DNA of 64,000 nt, from contig CAVOVI010000009.1 of assembly GCA_963699825.1 (NCBI GenBank), forward strand, positions 124,001 through 188,000. Direction: 5' to 3'. Within the stretch, counting starts at the first letter, position 1; each line of letters starts with the position of its first letter. The position numbers and the translations under genes were made by a program. Source of the DNA: SPDF01 sp963699825. Lineage in GTDB: Bacteria; Gemmatimonadota; Gemmatimonadetes; Gemmatimonadales; GWC2-71-9. Shown here piece by piece: positions 50,632 to 59,883 of this stretch. Under the pieces are notes generated by a model. The model saw only the letters and a list, made by a program, of their open reading frames with translations, had not been told where the DNA came from and made no database searches.

Positions 50632-51362
50632 TCAGATCGCGGCGCTGAGCGGCAGGCCGCCGAACCGTCGATTGCGAGCGTGAAAATCTATGAGCGCCAG
50701 GTGCAGTTCGTGTGTCGTCGAAGTCGGGCCACATCGTGTCACTGAAGTACAGCTCGGCGTAGGCCGACTCCCAGAGGAGAAAATCACTGAGGCGCTGTTC
50801 GCCGCCGGTGCGGATGAGCAGGTCGACTGGCGGGACCTCCGGACCTCCCCGGCCAGCGTCGGTGACCGCCCGGTCGAACTCCTCGCGACTGGGCGAGGGG
50901 CGGTCGGCCAGCGCGACCGCGGCGGCCACGATCGCCTCCCGGCCCGAGTAGTCCACCGCGACGCGGAGGTGGAGTCGTCGACCGCGGCGCGTCGCCCCCT
51001 CCGCCGCGTCGATGGCGGTCAGGAGCGGCAGGGGAAGGCGGTCGCGCCGCCCGATGACCGAGAGACGAATGCCTTCCGCCACACAACGCGCCTTCTCGCG
51101 CCGCAGGTGTTCGCGGAAGAGCCGGAGCAGCCACCGCACCTCGCGCTCCGGGCGATTCCAGTTGTCGGAGGAGAAGGCGTAGAGCGTCAGCGTGCCGACA
51201 CCGGCTGAGGGCATGGCCTCGACGAGTCGGCGCACGGCCACCGCCCCCGCCTGATGGCCGGCTGCGCGGGGGAGTCCACGCTGCGAGGCCCAGCGACCGT
51301 TCCCGTCCAGGATCACCGCGAGATGGAGCCCCGAGGGGGCGGGAAGGAATCGACTCAGGCAT
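50632..51362 (-). CDS. uppS: Isoprenyl (undecaprenyl-type) diphosphate synthase (two frame breaks)
   Basis: cis-Prenyltransferase, about 242 residues. Catalytic motif HLAVILDGNGRWASQRGLPR, then LTLYAFSSDNWNRPEREV, and the C-terminal VDLLIRTGGEQRLSDFLLWE and AYAELYFSDTMWPDF. +1 breaks lie near 51320 (after the ATG overlapping the regulator stop) and near 50705, giving the end LHLALIDFHARNRRFGGLPL. It makes long-chain polyprenyl diphosphate for envelope glycan carriers. Being inside a winged-helix-regulated membrane operon is not its usual setting next to cdsA or frr. Confidence 0.88.
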
Positions 51363-51735
51363 CGCGCGTCCGCTGGATGAGGGCTTCCATGTGATCGAGG
51401 TAGGTGGTGAGCGCCCGACGGCCCTGCGGCGTCAGTCGATAGTCGGTCCGGGGTACCCGGCCCGCGAACCCCTTGCGGCACTCGAGGTAACCGGCGTCCT
51501 CGAGTTTCCGCGCGTGGACGCTCAGGTTCCCGTCACTCGTGTCGATGAGCGCCTTCAGTTCCGTGAAGGAAAGCCACTCGTGACCGGCGAGGGCGCTGAC
51601 GATGGCGAGCCGCTTCCGCTCATGAATCAGGTGGTCGAGGTCGGTGGCGGCGGCCGCTTCTCCGTCCACGGCGTTCAGGCGGCCGCCGGGGGCGGCATCC
51701 GAGCGCGTCTTTCGCGCCGAGGAGTGCTTAGCCAC
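51355..51735 (-). CDS. Winged-helix transcriptional regulator
   Basis: 126 residues. A disordered basic N-terminus precedes a winged helix: HERKRLAIVSALAGHEWLSF, TELKALIDTSDGNLSVHARK (recognition helix region) and LEDAGYLECRKGFAGRVPRT (wing). This is the MarR/ArsR-like 'transcriptional regulator' type usually encoded with small membrane proteins. Start GTG with GGAGG four bases upstream, overlapping the membrane gene stop. Likely autoregulatory through the palindrome at 52352-52370. Confidence 0.85.
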   Translation of the reverse strand: MAKHSSARKTRSDAAPGGRLNAVDGEAAAATDLDHLIHERKRLAIVSALAGHEWLSFTELKALIDTSDGNLSVHARKLEDAGYLECRKGFAGRVPRTDYRLTPQGRRALTTYLDHMEALIQRTRDA

Positions 51736-52312
51736 CGTGCCTCCGCGCGATGTAGGCGCCGAACCCGACCTGGACCACACCGAACCCCGTCGCCATCCCA
51801 ATGTCCCCCATCGCAGGCCAGAACAGGGTGACCGCCCCGACGCAGATGATCACCAGACCCATGATCGGGACGGCGCGGACCGAAAACGCCCCGCCGGTCA
51901 CGACGCCGGCGCCGTAGAGCAGGAGCCAGGTGCCGGGCAGCAGTGCCCAATTCCCGCTGGCCCAGAGGGCCGCGGTCAGGATGACCCCGACCAGGATTGG
52001 TGGCGAGAAGCTGAGCAGAAACTGGCGCGCAGGACGGGCGAAGACAGTGCCCTGGAGGCGGCGCGATTTCCGGCCGAGGGACCAGGCACCGATGAGGAAG
52101 GCGAGCACCGCCTCGGTGAGCCAGATGGTCAGCCAGGCTCGCGCCGTCTGGGCCTGTGCGGCGAGGCCCGCCGCGACGATGGCGGTGGCGCCCATCCATA
52201 CCCCGCCCCACCCGGGGACCCCGGTGAACGCCGTAGCGCGCTCCATCGTGGTGCGGATGAAGGAGAGGTTCTCGCGGGCGCGGTCGCCGAGGGCGGTGGG
52301 CTGGTCAGGCAT
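51728..52312 (-). CDS. Integral membrane protein of regulator operon
   Basis: 194 residues with five or six hydrophobic helices (GVWMGATAIVAAGLAAQAQT, LLPGTWLLLYGAGVVTGG, AVPIMGLVIICVGAVTLFWP). The N-terminus (RARENLSFIRTTMERATAFT) is soluble. Such proteins regularly precede winged-helix regulators of this type; function unknown. First gene after the promoter at 52322-52350. Confidence 0.72.
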   Translation of the reverse strand: MPDQPTALGDRARENLSFIRTTMERATAFTGVPGWGGVWMGATAIVAAGLAAQAQTARAWLTIWLTEAVLAFLIGAWSLGRKSRRLQGTVFARPARQFLLSFSPPILVGVILTAALWASGNWALLPGTWLLLYGAGVVTGGAFSVRAVPIMGLVIICVGAVTLFWPAMGDIGMATGFGVVQVGFGAYIARRHGG

Positions 52313-52321
52313 CGTGAGACC

Positions 52322-52350
52322 AGTCTACCACTGGGCCACATTATCGTCAA
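52322..52350 (-). promoter_or_regulatory. Promoter of the membrane protein-regulator-uppS operon
   Basis: On the minus strand TTGACG (52350-52345) and TAGACT (52327-52322) are spaced by 17 bases, with the first ATG about ten bases further on (52312), implying an almost leaderless mRNA. Confidence 0.65.
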
Positions 52351-52351
52351 G

Positions 52352-52370
52352 TACTTTATGTAACAAAGTA
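52352..52370. promoter_or_regulatory. Candidate operator palindrome
   Basis: TACTTT-ATGTAAC-AAAGTA, 6-bp perfect arms around seven bases, in an AT-rich island one base upstream of the -35 of the minus-strand promoter. The position and symmetry fit a dimeric winged-helix regulator, most simply the one encoded at 51355-51735. Confidence 0.5.
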
Positions 52371-52506
52371 GATATTGAGAGTGTGCTTCGTGGTCCCTCC
52401 GCCGTCTCCCGCAATGCCCGGGCGGCTCCGAGGCCGGACTGGCGGTCCTGAACGCCAAAGGACACATTTGCTTACCCCCGCTCCAACAATCAGCCTCAGG
52501 ACCTTG

Positions 52507-53607
52507 ATGCCACTCCGGCGCCTCCTGCTCTGCACGGTCCTGGCCGCATCCGCATGCAGCCACGAGGAACCGTTCGCCACGGCGGACACTGGGAGCAATC
52601 GACCGTTCCAACCGGGGATGCCCGTCCAGCTCACCTACAATCCTGGGAAGGACCTGCGCCCGGCCTGGGCGCCGGACGGCGAGTCCTTCTTCTACGCCTG
52701 GGAGCGGCTGGGTGGTCCCGATTTCGACCGGTGTATCGGAGAGTTGCCTGCCTCGGGAGGGCGAAACCTCCGGACCATCTGCAACAGCGACCCCGCCTCG
52801 GCCGACTCGACCGACCTCTTCGATGTCCCCTCACCTGGTGCCGAGGGCCAGTTCCTCTACATTCGCGGCAGCTCCCGGCCCAACGCCGTCGCGCCTGATC
52901 ACTGGGGCATCGTCATCGGCCCGACGTCGGACCCCCTCTCCGGGAGTCAGGTTCGCTCGATGCCGTTCACCATCCCCGGCCTGGGATCGCCGGTCGCAAG
53001 CGTCGCCGATGTGCGGTGGCTTGGCCCAGACCGGCTGCTCTTCCTCGCCGAGTCAGTCGAGTACCCGCGTCCCTGCAGCAGCTGCAAACCGGATACGGTC
53101 GTGACCGGCCTCGCCATCGTGGAGATGAACATCCTCAGCTCCCCGGCGAGCTTCACCGTGTATCCGGGCACCGACGGTGCCACTTCGCTGGACCTCGTCC
53201 CGAGCAGGGACACGCTGTACTTCACGCTGGCCGGCGACACGCGGGTTCACCGCTTCAACCTCTCAAGCATGCAGGTCGGCGTTGCGCACGACTTCGGCGC
53301 CCGGGGCGTGCCGCGGGATGTCACCGTGCGGGGGCAGCAACTCGTGGCCGTCGTCGGTGGGCAGGAAACCGCCGGTCCCCTGATCGCGGTCGATCTCACC
53401 ACCGGCACGGAGGCCGCGCTTCACGTCCGATCAACCGACTCTGGTTTCGACGGCCGGCCTTCGCCCCGGAGCCCGCGGTCGTCGCGCCTCCTGGTGGAGG
53501 GATATCCGCTCACCATCACGGTGATCCCGCCGTCGGGTACGACCCCCGCGATCGTCGACACCACGGTCAACCCGGTCGCGGACCTCTACCTGTACACATC
53601 GCCGTGA
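52507..53607 (+). CDS. Lipoprotein with WD40/PD40-like repeats
   Basis: 366 residues. Signal and lipobox MPLRRLLLCTVLAASAC, Cys17. Tandem beta segments such as LTYNPGKDLRPAWAPDGESF and VADVRWLGPDRLLFLAESVE look like TolB/PD40 propeller blades. Two cysteine pairs (FDRCIGELP ... RTICNSD, and PCSSC) occur. It is coupled to the TonB receptor gene by a four-base overlap, so it probably works at the outer membrane with that receptor. Confidence 0.75.
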   Translation: MPLRRLLLCTVLAASACSHEEPFATADTGSNRPFQPGMPVQLTYNPGKDLRPAWAPDGESFFYAWERLGGPDFDRCIGELPASGGRNLRTICNSDPASADSTDLFDVPSPGAEGQFLYIRGSSRPNAVAPDHWGIVIGPTSDPLSGSQVRSMPFTIPGLGSPVASVADVRWLGPDRLLFLAESVEYPRPCSSCKPDTVVTGLAIVEMNILSSPASFTVYPGTDGATSLDLVPSRDTLYFTLAGDTRVHRFNLSSMQVGVAHDFGARGVPRDVTVRGQQLVAVVGGQETAGPLIAVDLTTGTEAALHVRSTDSGFDGRPSPRSPRSSRLLVEGYPLTITVIPPSGTTPAIVDTTVNPVADLYLYTSP

Positions 53608-56381
53608 GTCGCCACTTCTTCGCGGGGGCGCTTCTCCTCGCCGTGACGGCCCCGGCGCTCACCGCGCAGTCCAACGGCGCGATCGCCGGGCGTGGTGCGC
53701 GACGCCCAGACCGGCGCCCCGCTCCCGCTCGTCACGGTCAGCGTCGAGGATGGCCGACGCGGCGCGGTGACCGACTCCGCCGGCCGTTACCGGATTCGCG
53801 AGGTCCGCAGCGGCAGCTATACGCTGCGCGCCGTGCTGATCGGATACAGCCCACTGAGGCGGGACAGCGTGCTGGTGCGGGGCGGCGGTACGACCGTCCT
53901 GAACCTCTCCATGCAACCGACCGCCGTCCCGGTCGAGACCATCAACGTGCAGGCCGTCTCCGACCCGGTCCTCGACCCACTCGCCACCGGAACCGAGCAG
54001 AAGCGGACCGGCGAGGAGATCCGGCGCCTGCCGGTCAGCTCGGTCACGGAGGCGATCTCGCTGTCCGCCGGCGCCGTCGGACAGAGCTACCGCGGCGGAC
54101 GCCTCGGTCAGGAGTCGTTCGTCCTCGACGGGATGGGCGTCAAGAACCAGCTGGACGCCTCCAGCAATTCGCTCGGGATCCGGGTGCCGACGACCATGGT
54201 CACCGAGGCCTCGCTGACCACCAACGCCTTTTCGGCACGATACGGTCAGGCGCTCTCCGGGGTCGTGAACGTCGTGACCAGGGATGGCGGCACCGAATGG
54301 CACGGACTCGCGATGTACGAGTCGGACCGCCTCTTCACCGGCAACGCCGACTTCGGCCTCGACAGGCTCCTCCTGCAGGCCGACGGGCCGCTCTTCTCCG
54401 GCATCACCTTCATCGGCGTCGTCGACTTCACCGGCCGCCTCGACAACGATCCAGTCAGCGCGCCCCTGCCGACCGATACGCTCGACCCCCGCTCCTCCGC
54501 CGTGGCCATGCTCCCGCACAACAGCGGGGAGCAGCTGGATATCGGCGCCAAGCTGGCGATCCCCATCGGGCAGAAGCAGACCCTGCGGCTCTTCGGCTGT
54601 ATGGCGCCCAACAGGGATTGCTCTACGACCAGCTCTTCAAGTACAATCTCGGCTTCGCCCCCGCCCAGCGCATCACCGGCGGCCTGGTCACGGCGGACTA
54701 CCAGTACGCCTCATCGCCCGATGCGGGCACGCCACTCATTCTCGACGTCCGGGCAGGATGGTACGGGAAGGACTTTCACCGTGGCGAGCTGACCGAGCAG
54801 CCCGACTACAAGTTCGGCGCCTTCACCGGCCAGACCTTCGAATTCCGTGGCCAGGACATGGCCGAGCGACTCGACACCGCGGCCGCGCGCAATGCGGTGC
54901 CCGGATTCACCTACCCCGGCTACAGCACCGACACGCCGTGGGGCGTCCCGGCGTTCTTCCTGTCGGGTGGGTCCCGCGGGGAGATCGCCTTCAACAACTT
55001 CGAGGAACTCCGGACCCAGATTGACGCCACGATCGGCCTGGGGCACAGCTCCGACCTCTTCGTCGGCGGGCAGTACCTCCGGCAGCAGGTCCAGACGTTT
55101 CAGCGTATCGATGCGTGGGCGCCGGTGGGCGACAGCGTTCCGCCGGCGACGGCATCCGATTTCAGTCCCCGCGCGGGGTCCCTCTACGCCGAAGCGCAGG
55201 CCCGACTCTCGGACCTCGCCTTCACCGGAGGGCTTCGCTACGACTTCTTCGACCCCGGCGCTGACCTCAACAACGATCAGCTCGGATCGCAGAGCTCCCT
55301 GAACCCGCGGTTCGCCGTCTCGACCATCCTGAGCGGGGCCACCCTGGTGGCCAGCTTCGGCAAGTTCAGCATGCCGCCCGATCTCCAGTTTCTCGTGGAT
55401 GCGGCGTTCGACGACTCGACCCGGACCGGCCGATACCGCCGCGGAAACCCGAACCTGGGATTTGAGAATTCGACCCAATACGAGTTCAGCCTGCGGCTCA
55501 GTCCGAAGCCGACACTCGCGCTGCGCCTCGGCGCCTACTACAAGCGCCTCGATGGGTTGGTCTCCTCGGTGCCGCTCGGGGTGAACCCCGACAGTTCCAT
55601 CTTTGCGAACACAGATTACGGCACCGTCAAGGGATTCGAGATTCTGGCGACCCGACCGATCGTGAACGGCTGGGGGATTCAGGTGTCGTACGTCCTGCAG
55701 AGCGCCAACGCCACCTCCACCGACCCGTTCGTGCGTGAGCAACTCCCCACGATCGATCCGATCACAGGCGACACGGTCTATCCCGGACGAGTCGAGTACC
55801 CGCTCGACTACGACCAGCGGCATGCCCTCACTGCAGTCTTCCAGTCAGTGGTCAACCCTCAGGGCGGGCCGACGATGTTCGGCGGGCATCCGTTCGGCTC
55901 CCTCGAGACAGCGCTGGTCCTCCGCTTCGCCTCCGGGCTTCCCTACACTCTGACCAACTCGACGGGCGATTCGCTGCTGAGCGACATCAACGGGCTGCGG
56001 CTGCCCTCCTATACCACGCTCGACCTCCTCATCCGGAAGCCGATCCCCTTCGGCAGCAACTTCGCGAGCATTTACCTCGACGTCCGCAACGTCTTCAACA
56101 CGACGACGATTCAGTATGTCCGCCGCGACACTGGCACGCCCTACCTGGACGACGACGAGATTCAGGCGCAGGCGGAGGCCGCCTACGATGCGCACCCCGA
56201 GTCCATTCCCTATGAATCCCCTCGTTACCGCGCCTACGCCGACCTGAACGCAAACGGCCTGCTTGAGGGACCGGGGGAGCTGATGCCGCTCTACCTCCGC
56301 GCAGCGCAAGACTACAACACGCCGGTCTTCCAGTATGGGAATCCGCGCCTGTTCCGATTGGGGCTTGAGCTGGCGTTTTAG
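53604..56381 (+). CDS. TonB-dependent receptor with carboxypeptidase-like plug extension (two frame breaks)
   Basis: About 925 residues. Signal peptide VSRHFFAGALLLAVTAPALT, then a CarboxypepD-reg-like domain (VVRDAQTGAPLPLVTVSVED, GRYRIREVRSGSYTLRAVLI), a plug with EEIRRLPVSSVTEAISLSAG and SFVLDGMGVKNQLD, and a long beta-barrel ending NPRLFRLGLELAF with a terminal Phe as in outer-membrane proteins. Breaks: +1 near 53688 and, unusually, -1 near 54596. SusC/Oar-like in architecture; the ligand is unknown. Confidence 0.88.
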   Translation: MSRHFFAGALLLAVTAPALTAQSNGAIAGRGARRPDRRPAPARHGQRRGWPTRRGDRLRRPLPDSRGPQRQLYAARRADRIQPTEAGQRAGAGRRYDRPEPLHATDRRPGRDHQRAGRLRPGPRPTRHRNRAEADRRGDPAPAGQLGHGGDLAVRRRRRTELPRRTPRSGVVRPRRDGRQEPAGRLQQFARDPGADDHGHRGLADHQRLFGTIRSGALRGRERRDQGWRHRMARTRDVRVGPPLHRQRRLRPRQAPPAGRRAALLRHHLHRRRRLHRPPRQRSSQRAPADRYARPPLLRRGHAPAQQRGAAGYRRQAGDPHRAEADPAALRLYGAQQGLLYDQLFKYNLGFAPAQRITGGLVTADYQYASSPDAGTPLILDVRAGWYGKDFHRGELTEQPDYKFGAFTGQTFEFRGQDMAERLDTAAARNAVPGFTYPGYSTDTPWGVPAFFLSGGSRGEIAFNNFEELRTQIDATIGLGHSSDLFVGGQYLRQQVQTFQRIDAWAPVGDSVPPATASDFSPRAGSLYAEAQARLSDLAFTGGLRYDFFDPGADLNNDQLGSQSSLNPRFAVSTILSGATLVASFGKFSMPPDLQFLVDAAFDDSTRTGRYRRGNPNLGFENSTQYEFSLRLSPKPTLALRLGAYYKRLDGLVSSVPLGVNPDSSIFANTDYGTVKGFEILATRPIVNGWGIQVSYVLQSANATSTDPFVREQLPTIDPITGDTVYPGRVEYPLDYDQRHALTAVFQSVVNPQGGPTMFGGHPFGSLETALVLRFASGLPYTLTNSTGDSLLSDINGLRLPSYTTLDLLIRKPIPFGSNFASIYLDVRNVFNTTTIQYVRRDTGTPYLDDDEIQAQAEAAYDAHPESIPYESPRYRAYADLNANGLLEGPGELMPLYLRAAQDYNTPVFQYGNPRLFRLGLELAF

Positions 56382-56562
56382 GCGGGGAAGCGGGGAAGCG
56401 GGGAAGCGGGGAAGCGGGGAAGCGGGGAAGCGGGGCCGAAGGTGGCGCCCTCGTCATTCCCGCGCAAGCGGGAATCCAGTGGTCACTGCAATGGACCCCG
56501 GCCTCCGCCGGGGTGACGGCCGGGTGAGACCGCGGCTTTCTCCGGGGTGATGACTTCCCCGC
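56382..56562. repeat. 8-bp tandem repeat and CCCCGGCC palindrome region
   Basis: GCGGGGAA is repeated six times in tandem with a seventh partial copy (56382-56436); a short relative, GGCGGGGAAGCGGGAAGC, lies at 529-546. It is followed by TCATTCCCGCGCAAGCGGGA (56452-56471) and by TGGACCCCGGCCTCCGCCGG (about 56492-56511), the latter the same repeat type as near 40.47 kb. No gene is seen in the 181 bases. Confidence 0.8.
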
Positions 56563-57417
56563 TTACCCGCCTGCCTGCCTCCTCGCCTCCTTCTCCGCGC
56601 GGTCCGCCGCCTCCTCGACCCGTTGCCACCGAAAGAACACAATGGCCATGGCCAGCCAGATGATCGGGTCGGCGACCGCCTTCATGATGAGCCCGGCTGC
56701 CTGCTGGTCGGCGATGGCGGAGATGTTGTTGACCCGCGGCGCCAGTTCATAGAGCGCGTAGAGCGGGTAGTCTGCGTACGTCAGGAAGGCCGCCGGAGCG
56801 ATCGGCACCAGCGTACAGAGAAAGAGATAGCCAATCTTCCAGGGGTAGGAAACGCGACTGACGGATGGGTTCGGCGCAAGCACCGGCCACCACATGACCA
56901 GTCCACCGATCAACCACGCCAGGTCGACCGTGAACGAGCCCGCACTGCGTGCGCCGAAATCCGTCCACCACCGGCGGCAGGTGCGAGGCGAGCAGGATGG
57001 CGTCGGTGATGAGCAGGGCGACGACGGGTTGGGCCAGCAGGCGGAGGGTACGACCAGTCCGAGACGCCGCGCCTGCAGCGAGTGGCAACCACTCCGGCAC
57101 GCCGAGCAGCAGAAGCGGTGGCACGACGAGGGTGTACAAAATCCACTGGGCAGTGTGAATGGTCAGGAGGTACCCAGCCCCGAGCGCGCCGATCGGCCAG
57201 TCGCTCGCCACCCAGAGCAACACCAGCCCAATGACGAACCAGGCCATCTGCCCCCGGGAAATCGGCGGGCGTCCGGCAGGAGCGTGATGCGGGGCAAGCC
57301 TCCGGATCAGCGAGCGCGAAACCGAGCGCCAATTCCCAGGACAAACAGCCAGACGCCGGGATACGCCTGCCAGGTCCAGCTCCAGGCCACGTCGCGGGCG
57401 GCGCACCACCAGGTCAT
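56563..57417 (-). CDS. Cytochrome c oxidase assembly protein CtaG type (three frame breaks)
   Basis: About 283-residue CtaG/caa3-type membrane protein involved in oxidase copper-site assembly. WSWTWQAYPGVWLFVLG begins; after breaks near 57310-57330 (two) the protein continues with SRGQMAWFVIGLVLLWVASD and TIHTAQWILYTLVVPPLLLL, and after another near 56950 with GGLVMWWPVLAPNP and YPWKIGYLFLCTLVPIAPAA. Frame steps are all +1. Last gene of a minus-strand copper/oxidase cluster. Confidence 0.82.
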
Positions 57418-57427
57418 CGGAGGCGGC

Positions 57428-57854
57428 TCACCGGTCAGCGCCGTATGGCAGCACTGGCGCCGCGAAGGTGATCTCCTGACCGCGGGCGAAACGGGCCGTG
57501 ACCGCCAGCGTGTCACCGGCCACCGGCGCCCGGTCCATTCCCTCCATCATCACATGCAGTCCGCCAGGCCGAAGGACCACGCTGGTGTCCGGCGGGATCG
57601 GCAGCCGGCCCACGTGTCGCATCTCGACCATGTCACCAGCCGCCACCTGTTCGTGCACCATGGCCACCAGGGCGCCCTCGACCTCGACGTCGACGAGCGT
57701 GTCAGGGAGGCTTCCCCGATTCTCGATGGTCATGTACGACCGCGGCGACGTTGCCGAGCACCGACTCGTAGCTGTAGGCGTCCCGCACATCGATCGGCGG
57801 GCCCTCCGCGGCGCACGCGGCCAGCGCCAGCAGCAGGAGCGAGCGCCGGGTCAC
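57428..57854 (-). CDS. PCu(A)C copper chaperone (one frame break)
   Basis: About 141 residues. Lipoprotein-like signal VTRRSLLLLALAAC, then, after a +1 break near 57735, SYMTIENRGSLPDTLVDVEV, MVHEQVAAGDMVEMRHV and LRPGGLHVMMEGM. The H-x(n)-M and HxM pattern is the Cu(I) site of PCu(A)C proteins, which deliver copper to the CuA centre of cytochrome oxidase together with SCO proteins. Start overlaps the SCO stop. Confidence 0.85.
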
Positions 57855-58495
57855 GGCTTGTCCGGGTAGGCGACGAGGCGGGGAATCTCCTGCGCCCACT
57901 CCGATTGCCGCGTCCCGTACGGCAGGGCGAAGCGGGCCATCCCGTCCCGGGTGAACGCGATCACATGGGCGGAGTGGGCGACGGTGTACGGACTGCCCTT
58001 CCACCGGCTCTTCCTTGTACGCCGTGGGCAGGCGCATGGCCGTTTGCGCCGAATCCACCTCGGCCTGTGTCCCGGTCAGTCCGATGAATCGCGTGTCGAA
58101 GTGGTCGAGCCAGGTCCGGATCACTTCCGGGGTGTCGCGATCCGGATCGGTGGTGATGAACACCACCGTCACCTGCCGAGCCACCGCATCGGGCAGCTTC
58201 TTCAGCGCCGCGGCGATATTGGCCATGTGCAAGCGGACAGATATCGGGACAGCTGGTGTATCCGAAGAAGAGCAGGGTCATCTGCCCCTCCGTCGCCTCG
58301 CGGAATGCGTACGGCTGGCCCTCGGTATCTGTCAGGGTGAAGTCGGGCTTCGGACGGGGATTGGGATACTCGCGTGCCGCCGATTCGCCACCGGCCTCCG
58401 GCGTACCGGCGGACGGGGCCCGTCGTCCCTCGCACGCGGAGGCGAGGAGGACGAGGGGTGCGAGGAGCGCGATGCGATTTCGCAGGAAGTGTCAT
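57851..58495 (-). CDS. SCO1/SenC family copper protein (three frame breaks)
   Basis: About 213 residues. Lipobox-type signal ALLAPLVLLASAC, thioredoxin fold with copper motif LFFGYTSCPDICPL, then VFITTDPDRDTPEVIRTWLD and the conserved His in SPYTVAHSAHVIAFTRDG. Breaks (+1) near 58488, 58228 and 57990. It assembles or reduces the CuA site of cytochrome c oxidase. Lies between an esterase gene and the PCu(A)C gene, all on one strand. Confidence 0.88.
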
Positions 58496-58508
58496 CCGGG
58501 GAAATCTA

Positions 58509-59402
58509 TCACGACCACGCGGCGAACGAAGTCACCGACAGGGGATGATCCCGGAAGAACTCCCAGAGCGCGGTGGCCCCGTCGAGGCGGGTGCTGGCCG
58601 GCCCGGCCACCCACGGCGGCAGGAGCCGAGGTCCCCCTGGCCAGTGGTGTCCAAGATCCTCGACGATCAGGCACCGTACATCGGCACCCGTCGGCGCACC
58701 CGCTGGCGCGCAACTCCTGGACTCCCTCCACCCGCTCGGTCTGCGTCGGCTCACCGCTGCATCCGTTGAATGCCCGCCACCGGTCGAACGACTCCAGCAC
58801 GGGCGGATGGTACTCCACCGTCCCCCAGGGGGTCTTCACCTCTCCCCCGTCCGACCGGGTTGAGCGGATCGAGCCCGCCGAAGATCATCAGCGCGGGGAG
58901 TGCACCCACTGAGGCCGGCGGTGACACCCAGCAGTGACCAGCGACCGGACCAATCGCCGCCACTCGTCCCAGCCAGCGCCACGCCCGCCCGGAACGTCAT
59001 CGAGGCGCCATTGGAAAACCCGGCGAGGTAGAGCCGACTCGGGTCGACATTGTGCGAGTCGACGACCTCATCGAGCAAGGCCGTCAGGAACCCCACGTCA
59101 TCCACGCCGGTGCGCGCCGTATGCCCGCGGCCCGAGCCGTCGTTCCAGGCCTGCGGGTTCTGCAGGAACATCGGCGGGGCCGCCGGATCGCGACGCGTCC
59201 CCTCGGGATAGACCAGGAGGAGCCCCTCCCGGTCGGCGAGCTCCGTCCAGCCGGTATTCGCGAGCGCCAGCTTCGCGGTCCCGCCGGCTCCGTGGAGGAG
59301 CATCACCACGGCGCGCACGTCGCCACCCGCCGCCGGCATGCGGAGCAGCGCGCGCCGTTGGCCCTCCGGCCGCTGGATGAGGAGTTCCTGGACGTCGCTC
59401 AC
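58509..59402 (-). CDS. PHB-depolymerase-like esterase (three frame breaks)
   Basis: About 297-residue alpha/beta-hydrolase of the LpqC/esterase PHB depolymerase family. VVMLLHGAGGTAKLAL (oxyanion), YPEGTRRD, WNDGSGRG, VDDVGFLTALLDEVV and the nucleophile elbow LAGFSNGASMTFRA. After +1 breaks near 58960, 58850 and 58670 come PALMIFGGLDPLNPV (Asp region) and EDLGHHWPGG (His). All three catalytic residues are thus present. Some members lack a signal peptide, as here. Start GTG at 59402. Confidence 0.82.
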
Positions 59403-59474
59403 CGTCCCCCCGGTGGCGCACGTCCCCCGGCCTCGTCATACTTGTGGATATCCCTTCTCCTGGAGCCCCACGCC

Positions 59475-59840
59475 ATGTCGCTCATGCTGCTCCTTGGCCT
59501 TGGCCTCGCGGCCGGTGTCCTTTCCGGTCTCTTCGGCATCGGCGGCGGTGTGGTCATTGTCGCCACTCTGGTCCTCGGCTTCCGGATGCCCATCCTCCAG
59601 GCAACCGGCACCTCCCTGGGCGCGCTGCTGCTGCCGGTCGGCCTCCTCGGTGCGATGGAGTACCACCGGCGCGGTCTGCTCGACGTCAAGGCGTCGGCAC
59701 TCATCGCCCTCGGCCTCTTCCTCGGCGTCTGGTTCGGCGCCAAGATCGCCATCGGAACGCCGCCCGCCACGCTGCAGCGGCTCTTCGCCGCCTTCCTCGT
59801 CGTCCTCGCCGTCCGGATGTGGATCGGCGCGGGACGCTGA
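59475..59840 (+). CDS. Half-size TSUP (TauE/SafE) permease
   Basis: 121 residues with four hydrophobic helices: MLLLGLGLAAGVLSGLFGIG, GGVVIVATLVLGFRMPILQA, the TSUP motif QATGTSLGALLLPVGLLGAM and ALIALGLFLGVWFGAKIAIG. Full TauE/SafE proteins have two such halves; single halves are known and would act as dimers. Possible sulfite, sulfonate or related anion exporter. Confidence 0.8.
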   Translation: MSLMLLLGLGLAAGVLSGLFGIGGGVVIVATLVLGFRMPILQATGTSLGALLLPVGLLGAMEYHRRGLLDVKASALIALGLFLGVWFGAKIAIGTPPATLQRLFAAFLVVLAVRMWIGAGR

Positions 59841-59883
59841 GCGCCCCGCGCCGATCGCGGTGACCGACCGTACCGGCGGCGAC

